Shown here piece by piece: positions 41,118-51,767 of a stretch of DNA of 64,000 nt; position 1 is the first letter of the stretch; the number at the start of each line of letters is the position of its first letter. The DNA is from Bacteroidales bacterium (GTDB taxonomy: Bacteria > Bacteroidota > Bacteroidia > Bacteroidales > Prolixibacteraceae), in assembly GCA_012719495.1 (NCBI GenBank), contig JAAYAG010000108.1, positions 1-64,000 of the forward strand, given 5' to 3'. The translations under genes and the position numbers were made by a program. The notes beneath the pieces were generated by a model. That model did no database searches. It saw only the letters and a program-made list of their open reading frames with translations, and was not told the DNA's origin.

Positions 41118-42680
41118 TTATTCTGATATAGGAAATTTAATACTAAACGTTGTCCCTTTATTTATCGCACTTTCAACTTCAATTGTTCCATTATGGGCAG
41201 TAATTATTTTATGCACATAATGCAAGCCTAAGCCGAACCCTTTCACATCGTGAACATTTCCGGTGGGTACCCTATAGAAACGTTCGAATATCTGTTTTTG
41301 GTGTTCTTTAGCAATGCCAATACCGTTATCTTTAATATAAATAATTAGTTTATCTTTTTTTGTTTCGGTAATCACTTCAATTTCCGGATTTCCCTTGCAA
41401 TATTTCACTGCATTGTCGAGCAAGTTAAACAAAACATTTGTGATGTGCACATAATCTCCATAAATAAAAGTAGAGGTTGCACCTGGTAAAAATGTAATTT
41501 TCCCGTTGAGTGATTGAACCCTAAGCTCGAAGTTTTGCACTACGGTTGAAATCAGCTCATGAATATCTAAATCTTTGAATTTAAACTTCAAACGACCTTC
41601 ATTAAAAACAGCCATCTGTAACACTTTCTCTACTTGCATGCCCAATCGCTTGCTTTCGTCGAAAATAACTCCTGAAATTCGTTCAATGGCCGATGTTGAA
41701 TTGTTCACCGAATTGTCGCGGAGCATTTGTGCTGCCAACGAAATGGTTGAAATTGGGGTCTTAAGTTCATGGGTCATGTTATTGATAAAATCGTTCTTTA
41801 TGGTCGACAATTTTTTTTGTTTGAAAATAATAGCTATTGTGTAAGCAAAAATGCCGATAATGAACGAAAGCAAAATAAAAGTAGGATAAACCATGTAGCT
41901 TACATCGCCAAGAAAACGTTTTTGACTATTCGGAAAATACACTTTCAGATAGTTGGGCTTCTGCGCCCCTAAATCATTGATAAAAAGCGGAGTTTTATGT
42001 TCTTTCTTTTTAGTTGCCTTGTAGTTCTTCGAACTGAAAATTATTTTTTCCGTGCCTTGATTATATGATTTTACCACATACTCGTAATGAAGGTCAATGC
42101 CATTCATTGTAAATTCTTCCTCAATAAAACGGCTCAACAACGCTGGATCGACACGTTGTTCTATTGGTTTGTTGGCCAGCATAAGCTGATACTGAACATT
42201 CCGGTTGAACGCATCACGATTGTTAAAACTCTGGAAAAAACGCCGCTGTTCCATATCTGTCAATTCTGCCAGCTCATCGAAAACATCAGGGTTTTGAACC
42301 GGATTATTTTCCATGACATCTGACTCTGCAGTACTTTCATTGACAGATGCCTGTGCTACAACTTTCCCGGTGGGATCCTGAGTAACATTTAACGAAAAAC
42401 TAATTTGCTTTGAACTGGTTTCGTTTGCTGAAGATTTGGATTTACCCTGACTAGAATATGCCTTTGTCGATTGTGCCAAATGATCGTCGAGAATAAACTG
42501 CTTGAACTCTTCTTCTTCAAGACGCAGGGCAACATGCATAAGACAACGCTGAACAATTTGTCCAAATTGCTCTTCCCTGATGTGGGCAGCATTTTTAATG
42601 ATATTCATTTGCACAAATATCAATAAACTCACTACTACCGACATTATAATAATAAGGATGTAGATACGTCGTTTATCCAT
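41118..42680 (-). CDS. rprX: Sensor histidine kinase, RprX-like
   Basis: A 520-residue inner membrane kinase. TM1 is at about 6-26, an extracytoplasmic region follows to about 255 with a Ser-rich linker (AYSSQGKSKSSANETSSK), TM2 is at about 262-284, HisKA near NNMTHELKTPISTISL (His about 307), and a HATPase domain runs from about 400 (LLDNAVKYC, DNGIGIAKEHQ, GFGLGLHYV). It phosphorylates the regulator encoded three bases downstream. The signal sensed is not apparent. Confidence 0.9.
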   Translation of the reverse strand: MDKRRIYILIIIMSVVVSLLIFVQMNIIKNAAHIREEQFGQIVQRCLMHVALRLEEEEFKQFILDDHLAQSTKAYSSQGKSKSSANETSSKQISFSLNVTQDPTGKVVAQASVNESTAESDVMENNPVQNPDVFDELAELTDMEQRRFFQSFNNRDAFNRNVQYQLMLANKPIEQRVDPALLSRFIEEEFTMNGIDLHYEYVVKSYNQGTEKIIFSSKNYKATKKKEHKTPLFINDLGAQKPNYLKVYFPNSQKRFLGDVSYMVYPTFILLSFIIGIFAYTIAIIFKQKKLSTIKNDFINNMTHELKTPISTISLAAQMLRDNSVNNSTSAIERISGVIFDESKRLGMQVEKVLQMAVFNEGRLKFKFKDLDIHELISTVVQNFELRVQSLNGKITFLPGATSTFIYGDYVHITNVLFNLLDNAVKYCKGNPEIEVITETKKDKLIIYIKDNGIGIAKEHQKQIFERFYRVPTGNVHDVKGFGLGLHYVHKIITAHNGTIEVESAINKGTTFSIKFPISE

Positions 42681-42855
42681 AGGAACAAAGATAACTGATT
42701 TACAATGGCCCGGATTTTCAACTTAACATTATTTAACCGGCTGTAAACCTTTTTTAACGATGAAGCAGCTTGTACAACAAGAAGCATGATTGAGCATTCA
42801 ACCTATTTACCACACAAAAGATTGAATTTCAAATTAAAAAGTAAGAGAATATTTA

Positions 42856-43587
42856 TTAATCAGGTTCGATTGTGCTGAGAGCTTCACGGGCTGCGTTTTG
42901 CTGCGATTCCTTCTTAGAACTGCCATACCCCTTCCCCTTCAACTGGTTGTCAATTTCAACCGTAGTAACAAAAATACTGAATTTGCTATTCGGTGAATCT
43001 TCCTCGTCAGTCTGAAAAGTGACTTCCATTTTATTTTTCTGCCCCCATTCGATAAGCTGGCTCTTATAGTTATTGTCTTGCTCTTCCATTTTATTCAAAT
43101 CGACATAACCATCAAGAAACCGTTTCACAATAACATAACGGGCTTTCTGGTACCCTTTATCGAGATAAATGGCACCTATGAGAGCCTCCAGGGCATCACC
43201 ATAAATGTTACATGCGGTAAGTGGACTCACTGTCCGTGATTTGATAAAACGGTGCATACCCGTTTCATTAATAAGCTGGGTAAGAAAAGCCCTGTTAACT
43301 AGTTTAGACCGCATTTGGGTAAGGAAGCCTTCGCCACGTTGGGGAAAGCGCCGATAGAGAAATTCGGCTACCACAGCGCCCAAAATGGCATCGCCAAGAT
43401 ACTCGAGCCTCTCATTGTTGATCAGGTTTCCCATTGAATCGGTCATTGAAGCCGATTTATGGACAAAAGCAATATCGTAAAGCTTTAAATTACCAGGATA
43501 AAACCCGAGAATATCTTTTAAAAATAAATAAAACTCTTTCCTCGGAGAAGAAAAGAGTTTTATCCGTTGAAAAATGGTTCTTATCAT
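42856..43587 (-). CDS. rnc: Ribonuclease III
   Basis: RNase III cleaves double-stranded RNA in rRNA and mRNA processing. The 243-residue protein has the catalytic signature NERLEYLGDAILGAVVAE (about 58-75), the second acidic site GDALEALIGAIYLD (about 131-144) and a double-stranded RNA-binding domain at about 175-240 ending with KGYGSSKKESQQNAAREAL. It overlaps the fabF stop by four bases; the acpP-fabF-rnc order is the usual one in Bacteroidales. Confidence 0.96.
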   Translation of the reverse strand: MIRTIFQRIKLFSSPRKEFYLFLKDILGFYPGNLKLYDIAFVHKSASMTDSMGNLINNERLEYLGDAILGAVVAEFLYRRFPQRGEGFLTQMRSKLVNRAFLTQLINETGMHRFIKSRTVSPLTACNIYGDALEALIGAIYLDKGYQKARYVIVKRFLDGYVDLNKMEEQDNNYKSQLIEWGQKNKMEVTFQTDEEDSPNSKFSIFVTTVEIDNQLKGKGYGSSKKESQQNAAREALSTIEPD

Positions 43588-44828
43588 TTGAATTTCTTAA
43601 AAACCACAGATGCATTGTGCCCACCAAAACCAAACGTGTTGCTTAAGGCGTAATTAACTTCTTTCTTTTTAGCCACATTAAAGGTAAAATCCAATTCTGG
43701 ATCCAATTCTGGATCTGTTTCAAAGTGGTTAATTGTTGGAGGCACGATGTTGTTCTTGATTGCAAGTATTGTAGCAATTGCTTCAGCTGCACCAGCTGCA
43801 CCAAGTAAGTGGCCGGTCATTGATTTGGTAGAACTGATGCTCAATTGGTAAACATGCTGTCCAAAAACTTTCTTAATAGCAGAAGGCTCTGCAATGTCGC
43901 CCAAACCAGTAGATGTTCCGTGAACGTTAATATAGTCGATCATATCGGTACTTATACCTGCATCTTCGCAAGCCAGTTTCATTACTGTAGAAGCACCGTT
44001 GGCATCAGGGTCGGGAGCCGTCATGTGATATGCGTCAGCAGTTAAACCTGCTCCTGCAAATTCAGCATAAATAGTTGCACCACGTGCGATTGCGTGTTCA
44101 TATTCTTCGAGTACCAAACAGGCTGCTCCTTCGCCCATAACAAAACCATCACGGTCTTTATCGAAGGGGCGAGATGCGGTTTTGGGATCATCGTTGCGTG
44201 TTGAAATAGCTTTCAAAGAATTAAACCCGGCAACACCAGCAGGGGTTATTGCAGCTTCTGAGCCTCCGGAAACAATAATATCAGCCTTCCCAAGCCTTAA
44301 GTACATTAACGCATCGGCAAGAGCGTTGGCCGACGAAGCACAGGCACTAACAGTGGTTAAGTTTGGTCCACGAAAACCATACTCGATTGAAATGCAACCA
44401 CTGGCCATATTGGCAATCATCTTGGGAATGAAAAAAGGCGATGTCTTCGGATTTTCGGTATTAAAACCCATTACTTCTTCTTCAAAAGTCTGGATTCCAC
44501 CAATACCTGCCCCCCAGATAACACCTACACGATTTTTATCAATTGAGTCGAGATCAATTTGTGAATCAAGAATTGCCTGCTTGGCTGACACTAACGCAAA
44601 TTGCGTAAATAAGTCGTACTTCCGGGCATCTTTCCTGTCGAAGTGAACTAACGGATCCCAGTTTTTCACCTCGCAGGCAAACCTTGTTTTGTGAAAAGTC
44701 GCATCAAAACGAGTAATAGGTGCGGCACCACTTACTCCATTGATCAGATTATTCCAATATTCTTCAATATTGTTCCCAATAGGGTTAATGGTACCAAGAC
44801 CAGTTACAACTACTCGTTTTAATTCCAT
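43584..44828 (-). CDS. fabF: Beta-ketoacyl-ACP synthase II
   Basis: FabF elongates fatty acyl chains with malonyl-ACP. The 414 residues include the nucleophile in TVSACASSANALADA (Cys about 164) and the His residues in INVHGTSTGLGD (about 305) and MTGHLLGAAGA (about 341), the Cys-His-His triad of condensing enzymes. It lies between acpP (18 bases upstream) and rnc (four-base overlap). Confidence 0.96.
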   Translation of the reverse strand: MELKRVVVTGLGTINPIGNNIEEYWNNLINGVSGAAPITRFDATFHKTRFACEVKNWDPLVHFDRKDARKYDLFTQFALVSAKQAILDSQIDLDSIDKNRVGVIWGAGIGGIQTFEEEVMGFNTENPKTSPFFIPKMIANMASGCISIEYGFRGPNLTTVSACASSANALADALMYLRLGKADIIVSGGSEAAITPAGVAGFNSLKAISTRNDDPKTASRPFDKDRDGFVMGEGAACLVLEEYEHAIARGATIYAEFAGAGLTADAYHMTAPDPDANGASTVMKLACEDAGISTDMIDYINVHGTSTGLGDIAEPSAIKKVFGQHVYQLSISSTKSMTGHLLGAAGAAEAIATILAIKNNIVPPTINHFETDPELDPELDFTFNVAKKKEVNYALSNTFGFGGHNASVVFKKFK

Positions 44829-44846
44829 AGAATAAAAAAATGTTTA

Positions 44847-45083
44847 TTACTTGGTGTTATTTTCGATGTATTGAATGGCATCACCTACAGTGCTGATTTT
44901 TTCAGCCTGATCATCAGGTATTGCCATATCGAATTCTTTTTCGAATTCCATGATCAACTCAACTGTATCGAGTGAATCTGCTCCCAAGTCATTGGTAAAG
45001 CTTGCTTCGGGTGTAACTTCACTTTCGTCAACACCCAGTTTGTCAACGATAATTGCCTTAACTTTTGATGCAATGTCAGACAT
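44847..45083 (-). CDS. acpP: Acyl carrier protein
   Basis: A 78-residue, acidic four-helix ACP with the phosphopantetheine attachment motif [15 protein letters not shown] (Ser about 39). It carries the growing acyl chain for fatty acid synthesis. First gene of acpP-fabF-rnc; a plausible Bacteroidota promoter lies in the 170-base divergent region with purN. Confidence 0.97.
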   Translation of the reverse strand: MSDIASKVKAIIVDKLGVDESEVTPEASFTNDLGADSLDTVELIMEFEKEFDMAIPDDQAEKISTVGDAIQYIENNTK

Positions 45084-45202
45084 AATTTCAATTTTTTAGT
45101 TAAACGTATTCGCTATTTTTAAATCGCTGCAAAGTAATAAAGAAACGATTTACAAATCCAAATTTTTATGCTTGTTGAGCATACAAGATTAATCTTAAGA
45201 TG

Positions 45203-45210
45203 TATTTTTG
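45203..45210 (+). promoter_or_regulatory. Candidate purN promoter -7 box
   Basis: TATTTTTG (TAnnTTTG consensus) lies 43 bases before the purN ATG in the divergent acpP-purN region. TTG triplets lie 24-30 bases upstream, slightly beyond ideal spacing. Confidence 0.4.
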
Positions 45211-45253
45211 CCGAAATTATTGAAATGGTCTTTAAAAATATAAACTACTAAAA

Positions 45254-45817
45254 ATGAAAAAAATAGCCATTTTTGCTTCAGGTTCGGGTTCAAACGCGGA
45301 GAACATCGCCCGTTTTTTTAAAGAGAGAGAAAATTTGAACATCGAATGCATATATTCGAACAAAAATGATGCTTATGTATTACAAAGAGCACACAACCTA
45401 TTGATTCCCAGTAAAGTATTCACTAAAAATGATTTCTATTTTTCTGATATCATCCTTAACGACTTGAAAAACAGAGAAGTTGATTTAATAGTGTTAGCTG
45501 GTTTTCTTTGGCTCGTTCCTCAAAACCTGATCGACAATTTCCCGATCATCAACATTCACCCTGCCCTTCTACCTAAATATGGAGGAAAAGGGATGTACGG
45601 AGATAATGTTCACAAAGCTGTTGTGGCAAATGGTGAAAAAGAATCGGGAATTACCATTCATTATGTGAACGATAAATATGATGACGGACAGATCATCTTT
45701 CAGGCAAAATGTGAAGTACTGCCCACCGATACTGCCGACGATGTTGCAAAGAAGGTACACCAGCTAGAATACCGGTATTTCCCTGAAATAATTGAAAAAG
45801 TTGTCCTATCGCTTTGA
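45254..45817 (+). CDS. purN: Phosphoribosylglycinamide formyltransferase
   Basis: PurN formylates GAR using 10-formyl-THF in purine synthesis. The 187-residue protein has the GAR-binding loop FASGSGSNAENI (about 7-18), catalytic Asn/His in IINIHPALLPKYGGKGMYG (about 98-116) and Asp in YDDGQIIFQ (about 139). It has no ACT domain, unlike purU at 16482. The last 12 bases overlap the convergent M23 peptidase gene. Confidence 0.94.
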   Translation: MKKIAIFASGSGSNAENIARFFKERENLNIECIYSNKNDAYVLQRAHNLLIPSKVFTKNDFYFSDIILNDLKNREVDLIVLAGFLWLVPQNLIDNFPIINIHPALLPKYGGKGMYGDNVHKAVVANGEKESGITIHYVNDKYDDGQIIFQAKCEVLPTDTADDVAKKVHQLEYRYFPEIIEKVVLSL

Positions 45818-47068
45818 AAGCAAAACTTCAGGATACTTCACGGTGTCGAGTACTTTCAATAACGAATCACGAACAACAATAAAATTTGCTTTGTTTGCCT
45901 CGCTAATCGGCTCAACCGGAGGGGTTTCTACCTTCAACGGATCAACAGGGGAACCATTATAATAAATTCTGAAATCGAGATGCGGCCCCGAGGCCAAGCC
46001 CGTCATTCCTACATAACCAATTAGTTGACCTTGTTTCACCCTCGTCCCTGCAGCAACTCCTTTGGCAAATTTACTCAAGTGCATATATTGCGAAGTGTAC
46101 ACTGAATTGTGTTTAATTGAAAGATAATTGCCACCACCTCCTGCTTGATATGTTTTCTTTACCACTACCCCATCGCCAATGGAATAAACGGGAGTTCCAG
46201 TTGGCGCGGCATAATCAACTCCGTGATGAGGACGACGGATTTTCAACACAGGATGAAGACGGCTATTCGAAAACTTTGAGCTTATACGTGAGAAATTCAA
46301 AGGCGCTTTCAAAAAGGCTTTTTTCAAGCTATTGCCTTTATCATCGAAAAAACCTTCCTGTCCGTTAGCCGAAAAGTAAAACGCAGGAATTACAATACCA
46401 CTCGACTCGAACTGTGCTGTATGAATTTTACCTACACCGGCAAATTTCCCTTCAACAGAGTATTGATCATAAATGACTTTAAACCGATCACCACTTTGTA
46501 CACCAAAAAAATCGACAGTCCATGCAAATACATCGCTCAACGCTATGCATAAATTTGGATTTGCACCATTATCGATAAAGGTATTCCAAAGCGACGATTC
46601 AATGATACCAGAAAAAGTACACAATGTAGTATCGATGCTTTTTTGACCTTTTTTTACAATCATCGAGTCTTTTAAAGAAAAAGTGAAATAATCAGAAATA
46701 TTGTCTTCATAAACAAAATGAGTAGGTTCAGAAGAGTCTTTTCGGGAAACAACATAGTAATTATTCCCTGCTTTGATCCTTCTGACATCGAAGATCCCTA
46801 CGGCATTTTTTGCCAGTTGATCGACCGATGAAAGACTTACGCCCATTTCGGTGAGTATGTCGGAAAGACATTGATTCTTACGAACCTCAAAAGTGTCAAC
46901 TTTTACAGAATCGACAGGAAAATCCCATACTTTAGGAATAGGAACTGGCTCTTGGGCAATCGTTTCGTGCACCTCTTTATGTGAATATGTTGTAAAATAA
47001 TATACGACTGACAGCAATATAACTACTGATAATATAATGATAACCAGTTTATTCTTTTTGATATTCAT
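45806..47068 (-). CDS. M23-family peptidase (LytM-type) with an altered metal site
   Basis: A 420-residue protein with an N-terminal anchor (about 7-28), a long middle region (about 55-260) related to the opacity-associated/LysM-like N-domain of MepM-type peptidases (FEVRKNQCLSDILTEMG), and an M23 domain (about 275-385). The first Zn ligands are present in RRPHHGVDYAAPTG (H-x3-D). The third motif reads SGPHLDFR where classical M23 enzymes have H-x-H, so the third Zn ligand is Asp here. It probably acts in, or regulates, peptidoglycan cross-link cleavage in the periplasm. Confidence 0.88.
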   Translation of the reverse strand: MNIKKNKLVIIILSVVILLSVVYYFTTYSHKEVHETIAQEPVPIPKVWDFPVDSVKVDTFEVRKNQCLSDILTEMGVSLSSVDQLAKNAVGIFDVRRIKAGNNYYVVSRKDSSEPTHFVYEDNISDYFTFSLKDSMIVKKGQKSIDTTLCTFSGIIESSLWNTFIDNGANPNLCIALSDVFAWTVDFFGVQSGDRFKVIYDQYSVEGKFAGVGKIHTAQFESSGIVIPAFYFSANGQEGFFDDKGNSLKKAFLKAPLNFSRISSKFSNSRLHPVLKIRRPHHGVDYAAPTGTPVYSIGDGVVVKKTYQAGGGGNYLSIKHNSVYTSQYMHLSKFAKGVAAGTRVKQGQLIGYVGMTGLASGPHLDFRIYYNGSPVDPLKVETPPVEPISEANKANFIVVRDSLLKVLDTVKYPEVLLSKR

Positions 47069-47225
47069 ACCCCCTGTAATCGATTAATTGCATAAAAGTA
47101 AAAAAATAACCTAAAAGGCTGAAGGAATAATACAGATTTTGCAAAAATGAAAATTCATAAGCCAAAAACAAAAGATTGCTTGCTTAATAAAGGTTAAAAA
47201 TTGTCTGCTCTAAGTTAGTAATTAG

Positions 47226-48092
47226 CTAGCCTTTTAATTGATCGAACCCCTCGCCATAAACTCCCATTACACTTCCCATCGACACAAAAGCTGAATGATC
47301 AATCTCCTTTATCTTTTTAAAAATAGCTGTAGTTTCACGTTTACGAACAACAGTCATCAAAATCTTTTGCTTTTCATTGGTATAGCCACCAATACCTTCA
47401 ATTATGGTAACCCCACGCCTGTTTTCTTTCAAAATTACGTCGCGAAGCTCTTCCCATTTTTCAGAAAAAATAAAAAGTTGAGCCGATTGGGTGGCACCAT
47501 TCAAAAAGGCATCGAGGGCATAGGCAACAACCCACATAGATACGTACCCATAAACAAGTTTTTCTGCAGAATGGAAAATGAACCACGAAGATGAAATAAT
47601 AAGCACATCGCAATACATAATCACTCTCCCTGGGCTAATGCGCTTATATTTAGTTACAATCATCGCAATGATATCGGTTCCTCCAGTGCTTCCACCTTCG
47701 CTAAAAACAATTCCTAACCCAACACCTCCAAAAATTCCGCCTAAAACTGCGGCGAGGAAGGTGTCGTCAATAATGGCATTGGGTAGTAATTTTGGCAACA
47801 CAGTGAGCATAACCGAAATCAGAGCCATATTGACAATCGTTTTTGTACCAAAACTTGCTCCTAGTATTTTAATGGCTATTACAACCAAAAAAGCATTTAC
47901 AACAAAATATGTTACCCCAACCGGAATCCCTGTAACAAAATAAAGTGATGCCCCGACACCACTGATTCCGCCCCCGTTTATACCGGCCGGAATAAGAAAG
48001 AAAGTCCAGCCTAACGAATACAGAAGAAGCCCAAAAAACATAATGGTATAAGTACGGGCAATTTCAAGATATTTACGAGTATTTTTATCCAT
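47226..48092 (-). CDS. YitT family membrane protein
   Basis: A 288-residue protein with five to six transmembrane segments in the first 200 residues (DUF161) and a C-terminal cytosolic DUF2179 domain (about 210-285; RRGVTIIEGIGGYTNEKQKILMTVV). The motif FSEGGSTGGTDIIAMI at about 129-144 is typical. Members are suspected transporters or regulators of ion/amino acid handling; function is not settled. It is monocistronic. Confidence 0.9.
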   Translation of the reverse strand: MDKNTRKYLEIARTYTIMFFGLLLYSLGWTFFLIPAGINGGGISGVGASLYFVTGIPVGVTYFVVNAFLVVIAIKILGASFGTKTIVNMALISVMLTVLPKLLPNAIIDDTFLAAVLGGIFGGVGLGIVFSEGGSTGGTDIIAMIVTKYKRISPGRVIMYCDVLIISSSWFIFHSAEKLVYGYVSMWVVAYALDAFLNGATQSAQLFIFSEKWEELRDVILKENRRGVTIIEGIGGYTNEKQKILMTVVRKRETTAIFKKIKEIDHSAFVSMGSVMGVYGEGFDQLKG

Positions 48093-48232
48093 GACAAAAC
48101 AATTTTAAGCCGTTGCGAAAAAAGAATATATAATGTAGGAAAAGAATGATAAATATCAAAACCTCGCTTTTTAGTTGACTTAATTTTAGTACATTCGCTT
48201 GTTTAAAAATCCAAGTCCAAAATAACGAAAGA

Positions 48233-49048
48233 ATGTATACTTCTTACAAACGCTATTTAATCCTATTTATAATTGTAGCAGCATTCACTATCACCGGAAT
48301 GGCACAAAAGAATCCGTGGTATTCAAAAGACATGAATTCTACAGGATGCTGTTATGTTGAGCTCTCGGGGGGGGGAAGTTACAGCACTGTAGTTTTTAAC
48401 GACAAAAACTACGTCCCGCTCAAAACAAACTTTCTCATTTTTCCTGAGTTTGGGATTACTTACCGAGCCCAGTTTAGCCGATGGTTCTCGGTATCGCCCC
48501 GACTTTTCTTTTTTAAATTAGGGGAAGTTGTGAGCCAGACGGAGAATTACACATTAGGAATAAACGATTTAGGACTTTTGGTCCCCATTGATTTTCAGAT
48601 TCCACTGAAATCAAAGAGAAAACGGGGAACAACTAAAATCCACATGTATGCAGGGCCTTACGGAGCCATTCCTCTCTTCGCAAATATTACGACAAAAAAG
48701 AATTCATTGCGAATGTCTACAAATGAACTTACTCCATGGAATTATGGAATCGAAACCGGCATTGGAATCAGAATTCCCACTTTCACTCTTGAAGCAAGCA
48801 GTAATCTGAACTTCAGGATTGCTTACCGGAGAGGTTTCTCTCCTCTTTATCAAGACTTAAATATAAAAGCCGGAGCCCCATTTGCCGACAATGATATTAC
48901 ACTAATCGGTGGCAACCGATTTAACCAATCTATTTCGTTGGTAGTGGGCATTGAAATTCCGATGAAATCGAAGAGTTTCGTTTCGTTTACTGCGGGTGGA
49001 GACGGTAAGAAGAATTACAAAAAAGTAGTTGTAATCGACGACAAATAA
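48233..49048 (+). CDS. Outer membrane beta-barrel protein with poly-G tract
   Basis: A 271-residue protein with a signal peptide (1-24, ending GMAQ) and eight or more predicted amphipathic strands (e.g. KTNFLIFPEFGITYRAQF, WFSVSPRLFFFK, FTLEASSNLNFRIAYRR), typical of small Bacteroidota outer membrane proteins of the PorT/OmpW-like sort. Codons 45-48 contain nine consecutive G residues (48367-48375), so slipped-strand frameshifting could switch the gene off. The C-terminus extends past the last strand with a basic tail (GGDGKKNYKKVVVIDDK). Function unknown. Confidence 0.75.
   Translation: MYTSYKRYLILFIIVAAFTITGMAQKNPWYSKDMNSTGCCYVELSGGGSYSTVVFNDKNYVPLKTNFLIFPEFGITYRAQFSRWFSVSPRLFFFKLGEVVSQTENYTLGINDLGLLVPIDFQIPLKSKRKRGTTKIHMYAGPYGAIPLFANITTKKNSLRMSTNELTPWNYGIETGIGIRIPTFTLEASSNLNFRIAYRRGFSPLYQDLNIKAGAPFADNDITLIGGNRFNQSISLVVGIEIPMKSKSFVSFTAGGDGKKNYKKVVVIDDK
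48367..48375. repeat. Poly-G(9) homopolymer within an outer membrane protein gene
   Basis: Nine consecutive G residues near the 5' end of the coding region, encoding part of LSGGGSY. Tracts of this length in surface protein genes are known contingency loci in other bacteria. Confidence 0.85.
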
Positions 49049-49056
49049 AACAACAA

Positions 49057-49085
49057 AAAGGCTGTTCCTAATCGAAACAGCCTTT
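49057..49085 (+). terminator. Terminator between the barrel gene and leuS
   Basis: AAAGGCTGTT (49057-49066) pairs with AACAGCCTTT (49076-49085); A and T runs on both sides make it usable in both directions for the convergent genes. Confidence 0.8.
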
Positions 49086-49106
49086 CTTATATTCATGTAA
49101 GCATTT

Positions 49107-51767
49107 TTATTTCAATACAATATTGACAATTTTCTTCGGTACAATCACCACTTTGACCACTTGTTTTCCTTCCATCCACCTTGCAGACGACTCATGTGCA
49201 AGTGCAGCTTTTTCAACTTCTGCAACAGGCATATCAACTGGCAATTCCAAATTGAAACGAGTCTTTCCATTGAATGATACCGGATAGGCAAAAACGTCTT
49301 CCACAAGGAATTTTTCGTTCACTGATGGCCAAGGCAAAAGACTTACGCTGGGCTCGTTTCCATAAATTGCCCATAATTCTTCAGCTAGGTGCGGGGCAAA
49401 CGGGGCAATTACTTTTGCAAAAGTTTCGGCAGTTTCACGTGTTACTTTTTTCATTTTGTAACAATGATTGGTAAAAATCATCATTTGCGAAATAGCCGTA
49501 TTGAATTTCATATCTTCAACGTCGTCGCCCACCTTTTTAATTGTCTGATGTAACGCTTTCAATGTTTCCTTATCTTCTTCGCCGTCTACAATATTATTAG
49601 TGTCAGCAAAAAAGTAATAAACCCTCTTCAAGAAATTGTATACCCCTTTAACACCGGTCTCAGTCCATGGCTTAGTCGCATCGAGCGGCCCCATAAACAT
49701 TTCGTACAAGCGCAGTGAATCAGCGCCATAACTCGAAACAACATCATCGGGATTGACAACATTTTTAAGTGACTTCGACATCTTGGCCACAATCTGTTTC
49801 AATTCTTCGCCCGTTTGAGTATGAAAATATTTACCATCTTTTTCCTCAACAAGATCGGAAGTAACTTTCGAGCCAGCAGCTGTCTCATAAGCAAAAGCCA
49901 GAATCATACCCTGATTATACAGCTTCTGATAAGGTTCATCGGTCGACACAATCCCAAGGTCGAAAAGCACTTTATGCCAGAAACGGCTGTACAGCAAATG
50001 AAGAACAGCATGCTCAGCTCCACCCACATACAAATCAACCGGCATCCAATAGTTCTCTTTTACTTTACTAAAAGGTTCTTTATCGTTTTTTGGGTCGATA
50101 TAGCGAAGATAATACCAGCATGAGCCTGCCCATTGCGGCATGGTATTGGTTTCGCGCCGGCCTTTGCGACCAATTTTATCGACTACCTGTAACCATTCTG
50201 TAGCGTTTGCCAACGGCGATTCACCAGAATCTCCAGGCTGATATTTATCGGTCTTTGGCAATTCAACCGGAAGATTTTCATCCTCAACAACCGAAATTTC
50301 GCCATCTTCCCAATGAATAATAGGAAATGGTTCGCCCCAGTACCGCTGACGGCTAAACAACCAATCGCGTATTTTAAAATTAACGGTTGCTTTACCTATT
50401 CCCCTGTCCCCGAGCCAGCCAATCACGGTGGAAATACCATCTTGCTTGCTCATGCCATTAATATTAAGGCCCAGCACCGGATTTGCTGAATTGATATACG
50501 CTCCGTCTTCAGTCCAGCAAGCATCACCAGCCAGAACTTTTTCCCGAAGAGTATCGTCGGCTTCCTTAGGATCGAGAATGCAAACAACGGGTAGATTGAA
50601 TGTTTTGGCAAATTCAAAGTCGCGGGTATCGTGGGCCGGAACTGCCATAATTGCCCCGGTACCATAACCTGTAAGTACATAATCGGCAATCCAGATTGGA
50701 ATTTGCTTTCCTGTAAGGGGATTAATAGCATAACGACCCGTAAAGACCCCTGTTTTTTCCTTCGAAAGCTCAGTACGATCGAGGTCGCTCTTCAACGCTG
50801 CCGCTTTTATGTAATTTTCAACATCAACCTTTTGTGCTTCGGTGGTAATAACATTTACCAGTTCATGCTCGGGTGCAATAACCATATAAGTTGCCCCAAA
50901 AAGAGTATCGGGGCGGGTAGTATACACTTTAAGCTTTTTATTCAAGCCATCTATTTCGAAGTCGACCTCGGCTCCGGTAGATTTACCGATCCAGTTTCGT
51001 TGCATATCTTTAACTCCTGCCGGCCAATCCAACCCATCAAGGCCCTGCAAGAGACGTTCGGCATACAATGGAATACGAAGCATCCATTGCTTTAAGAACC
51101 GACGTTCTACTTCTTTCGTTCCACATTTCTCATGAGACCCGTCGTTAAGTACTTCTTCATTGGCACAAACTGTTTTACAGTGGTTGCACCACCATACTTG
51201 TGCATTGTCGTAATATGCAAGCCTTTTCGACTCAATATAGCGTGTAACCGCCTCGCTGCCCTGTTGCTTAATATTGGCAGGTATAGGCAGTTCGCTTATT
51301 GGCCTCCCTTTTTGAAGTTCGGCATCAAACCAAGTATTATACAAACGGATAAAAATCCACTGCGTCCATTTGAAATAGGCCGGGTCGGTTGTATTTATCT
51401 CACGATCCCAATCATAGCTCAATCCAAGTGATTGAATCTGACGGCGAAAGGTATCGCAGTTTTTCTGAGTAGTAATAGCCGGGTGCGTTCCGGTTTGAAT
51501 GGCATATTGTTCGGCTGGCAAACCAAACGCGTCCCACCCCATTGGATGTAGTACATTAAACCCTTTTGCCCGTTTGTACCGACAAACAATATCGGTGGCT
51601 GTGTAACCTTCGGGGTGCCCTACATGCAACCCAGCTCCAGAAGGATAAGGAAACATATCGAGACAGTAAAATTTTGGTTTCGAAGTATCGGCTTCGCTGG
51701 CAAACACCTTGTTATCGAGCCAGTATTTTTGCCACTTCTTTTCAAACTCTGAAAAATTATATTCCAT
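49107..51767 (-). CDS. leuS: Leucyl-tRNA synthetase
   Basis: LeuS charges tRNA-Leu. At 886 residues it fits the bacterial class Ia enzyme. The HIGH-like motif is GLHVGHPEG (about 45-53), the CP1 editing domain spans about 230-450, including the threonine-rich [12 protein letters not shown], and the KMSKS motif is in [13 protein letters not shown] (about 683-695). The anticodon-binding domain and the C-terminal domain are complete. It is monocistronic. Confidence 0.97.
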   Translation of the reverse strand: MEYNFSEFEKKWQKYWLDNKVFASEADTSKPKFYCLDMFPYPSGAGLHVGHPEGYTATDIVCRYKRAKGFNVLHPMGWDAFGLPAEQYAIQTGTHPAITTQKNCDTFRRQIQSLGLSYDWDREINTTDPAYFKWTQWIFIRLYNTWFDAELQKGRPISELPIPANIKQQGSEAVTRYIESKRLAYYDNAQVWWCNHCKTVCANEEVLNDGSHEKCGTKEVERRFLKQWMLRIPLYAERLLQGLDGLDWPAGVKDMQRNWIGKSTGAEVDFEIDGLNKKLKVYTTRPDTLFGATYMVIAPEHELVNVITTEAQKVDVENYIKAAALKSDLDRTELSKEKTGVFTGRYAINPLTGKQIPIWIADYVLTGYGTGAIMAVPAHDTRDFEFAKTFNLPVVCILDPKEADDTLREKVLAGDACWTEDGAYINSANPVLGLNINGMSKQDGISTVIGWLGDRGIGKATVNFKIRDWLFSRQRYWGEPFPIIHWEDGEISVVEDENLPVELPKTDKYQPGDSGESPLANATEWLQVVDKIGRKGRRETNTMPQWAGSCWYYLRYIDPKNDKEPFSKVKENYWMPVDLYVGGAEHAVLHLLYSRFWHKVLFDLGIVSTDEPYQKLYNQGMILAFAYETAAGSKVTSDLVEEKDGKYFHTQTGEELKQIVAKMSKSLKNVVNPDDVVSSYGADSLRLYEMFMGPLDATKPWTETGVKGVYNFLKRVYYFFADTNNIVDGEEDKETLKALHQTIKKVGDDVEDMKFNTAISQMMIFTNHCYKMKKVTRETAETFAKVIAPFAPHLAEELWAIYGNEPSVSLLPWPSVNEKFLVEDVFAYPVSFNGKTRFNLELPVDMPVAEVEKAALAHESSARWMEGKQVVKVVIVPKKIVNIVLK

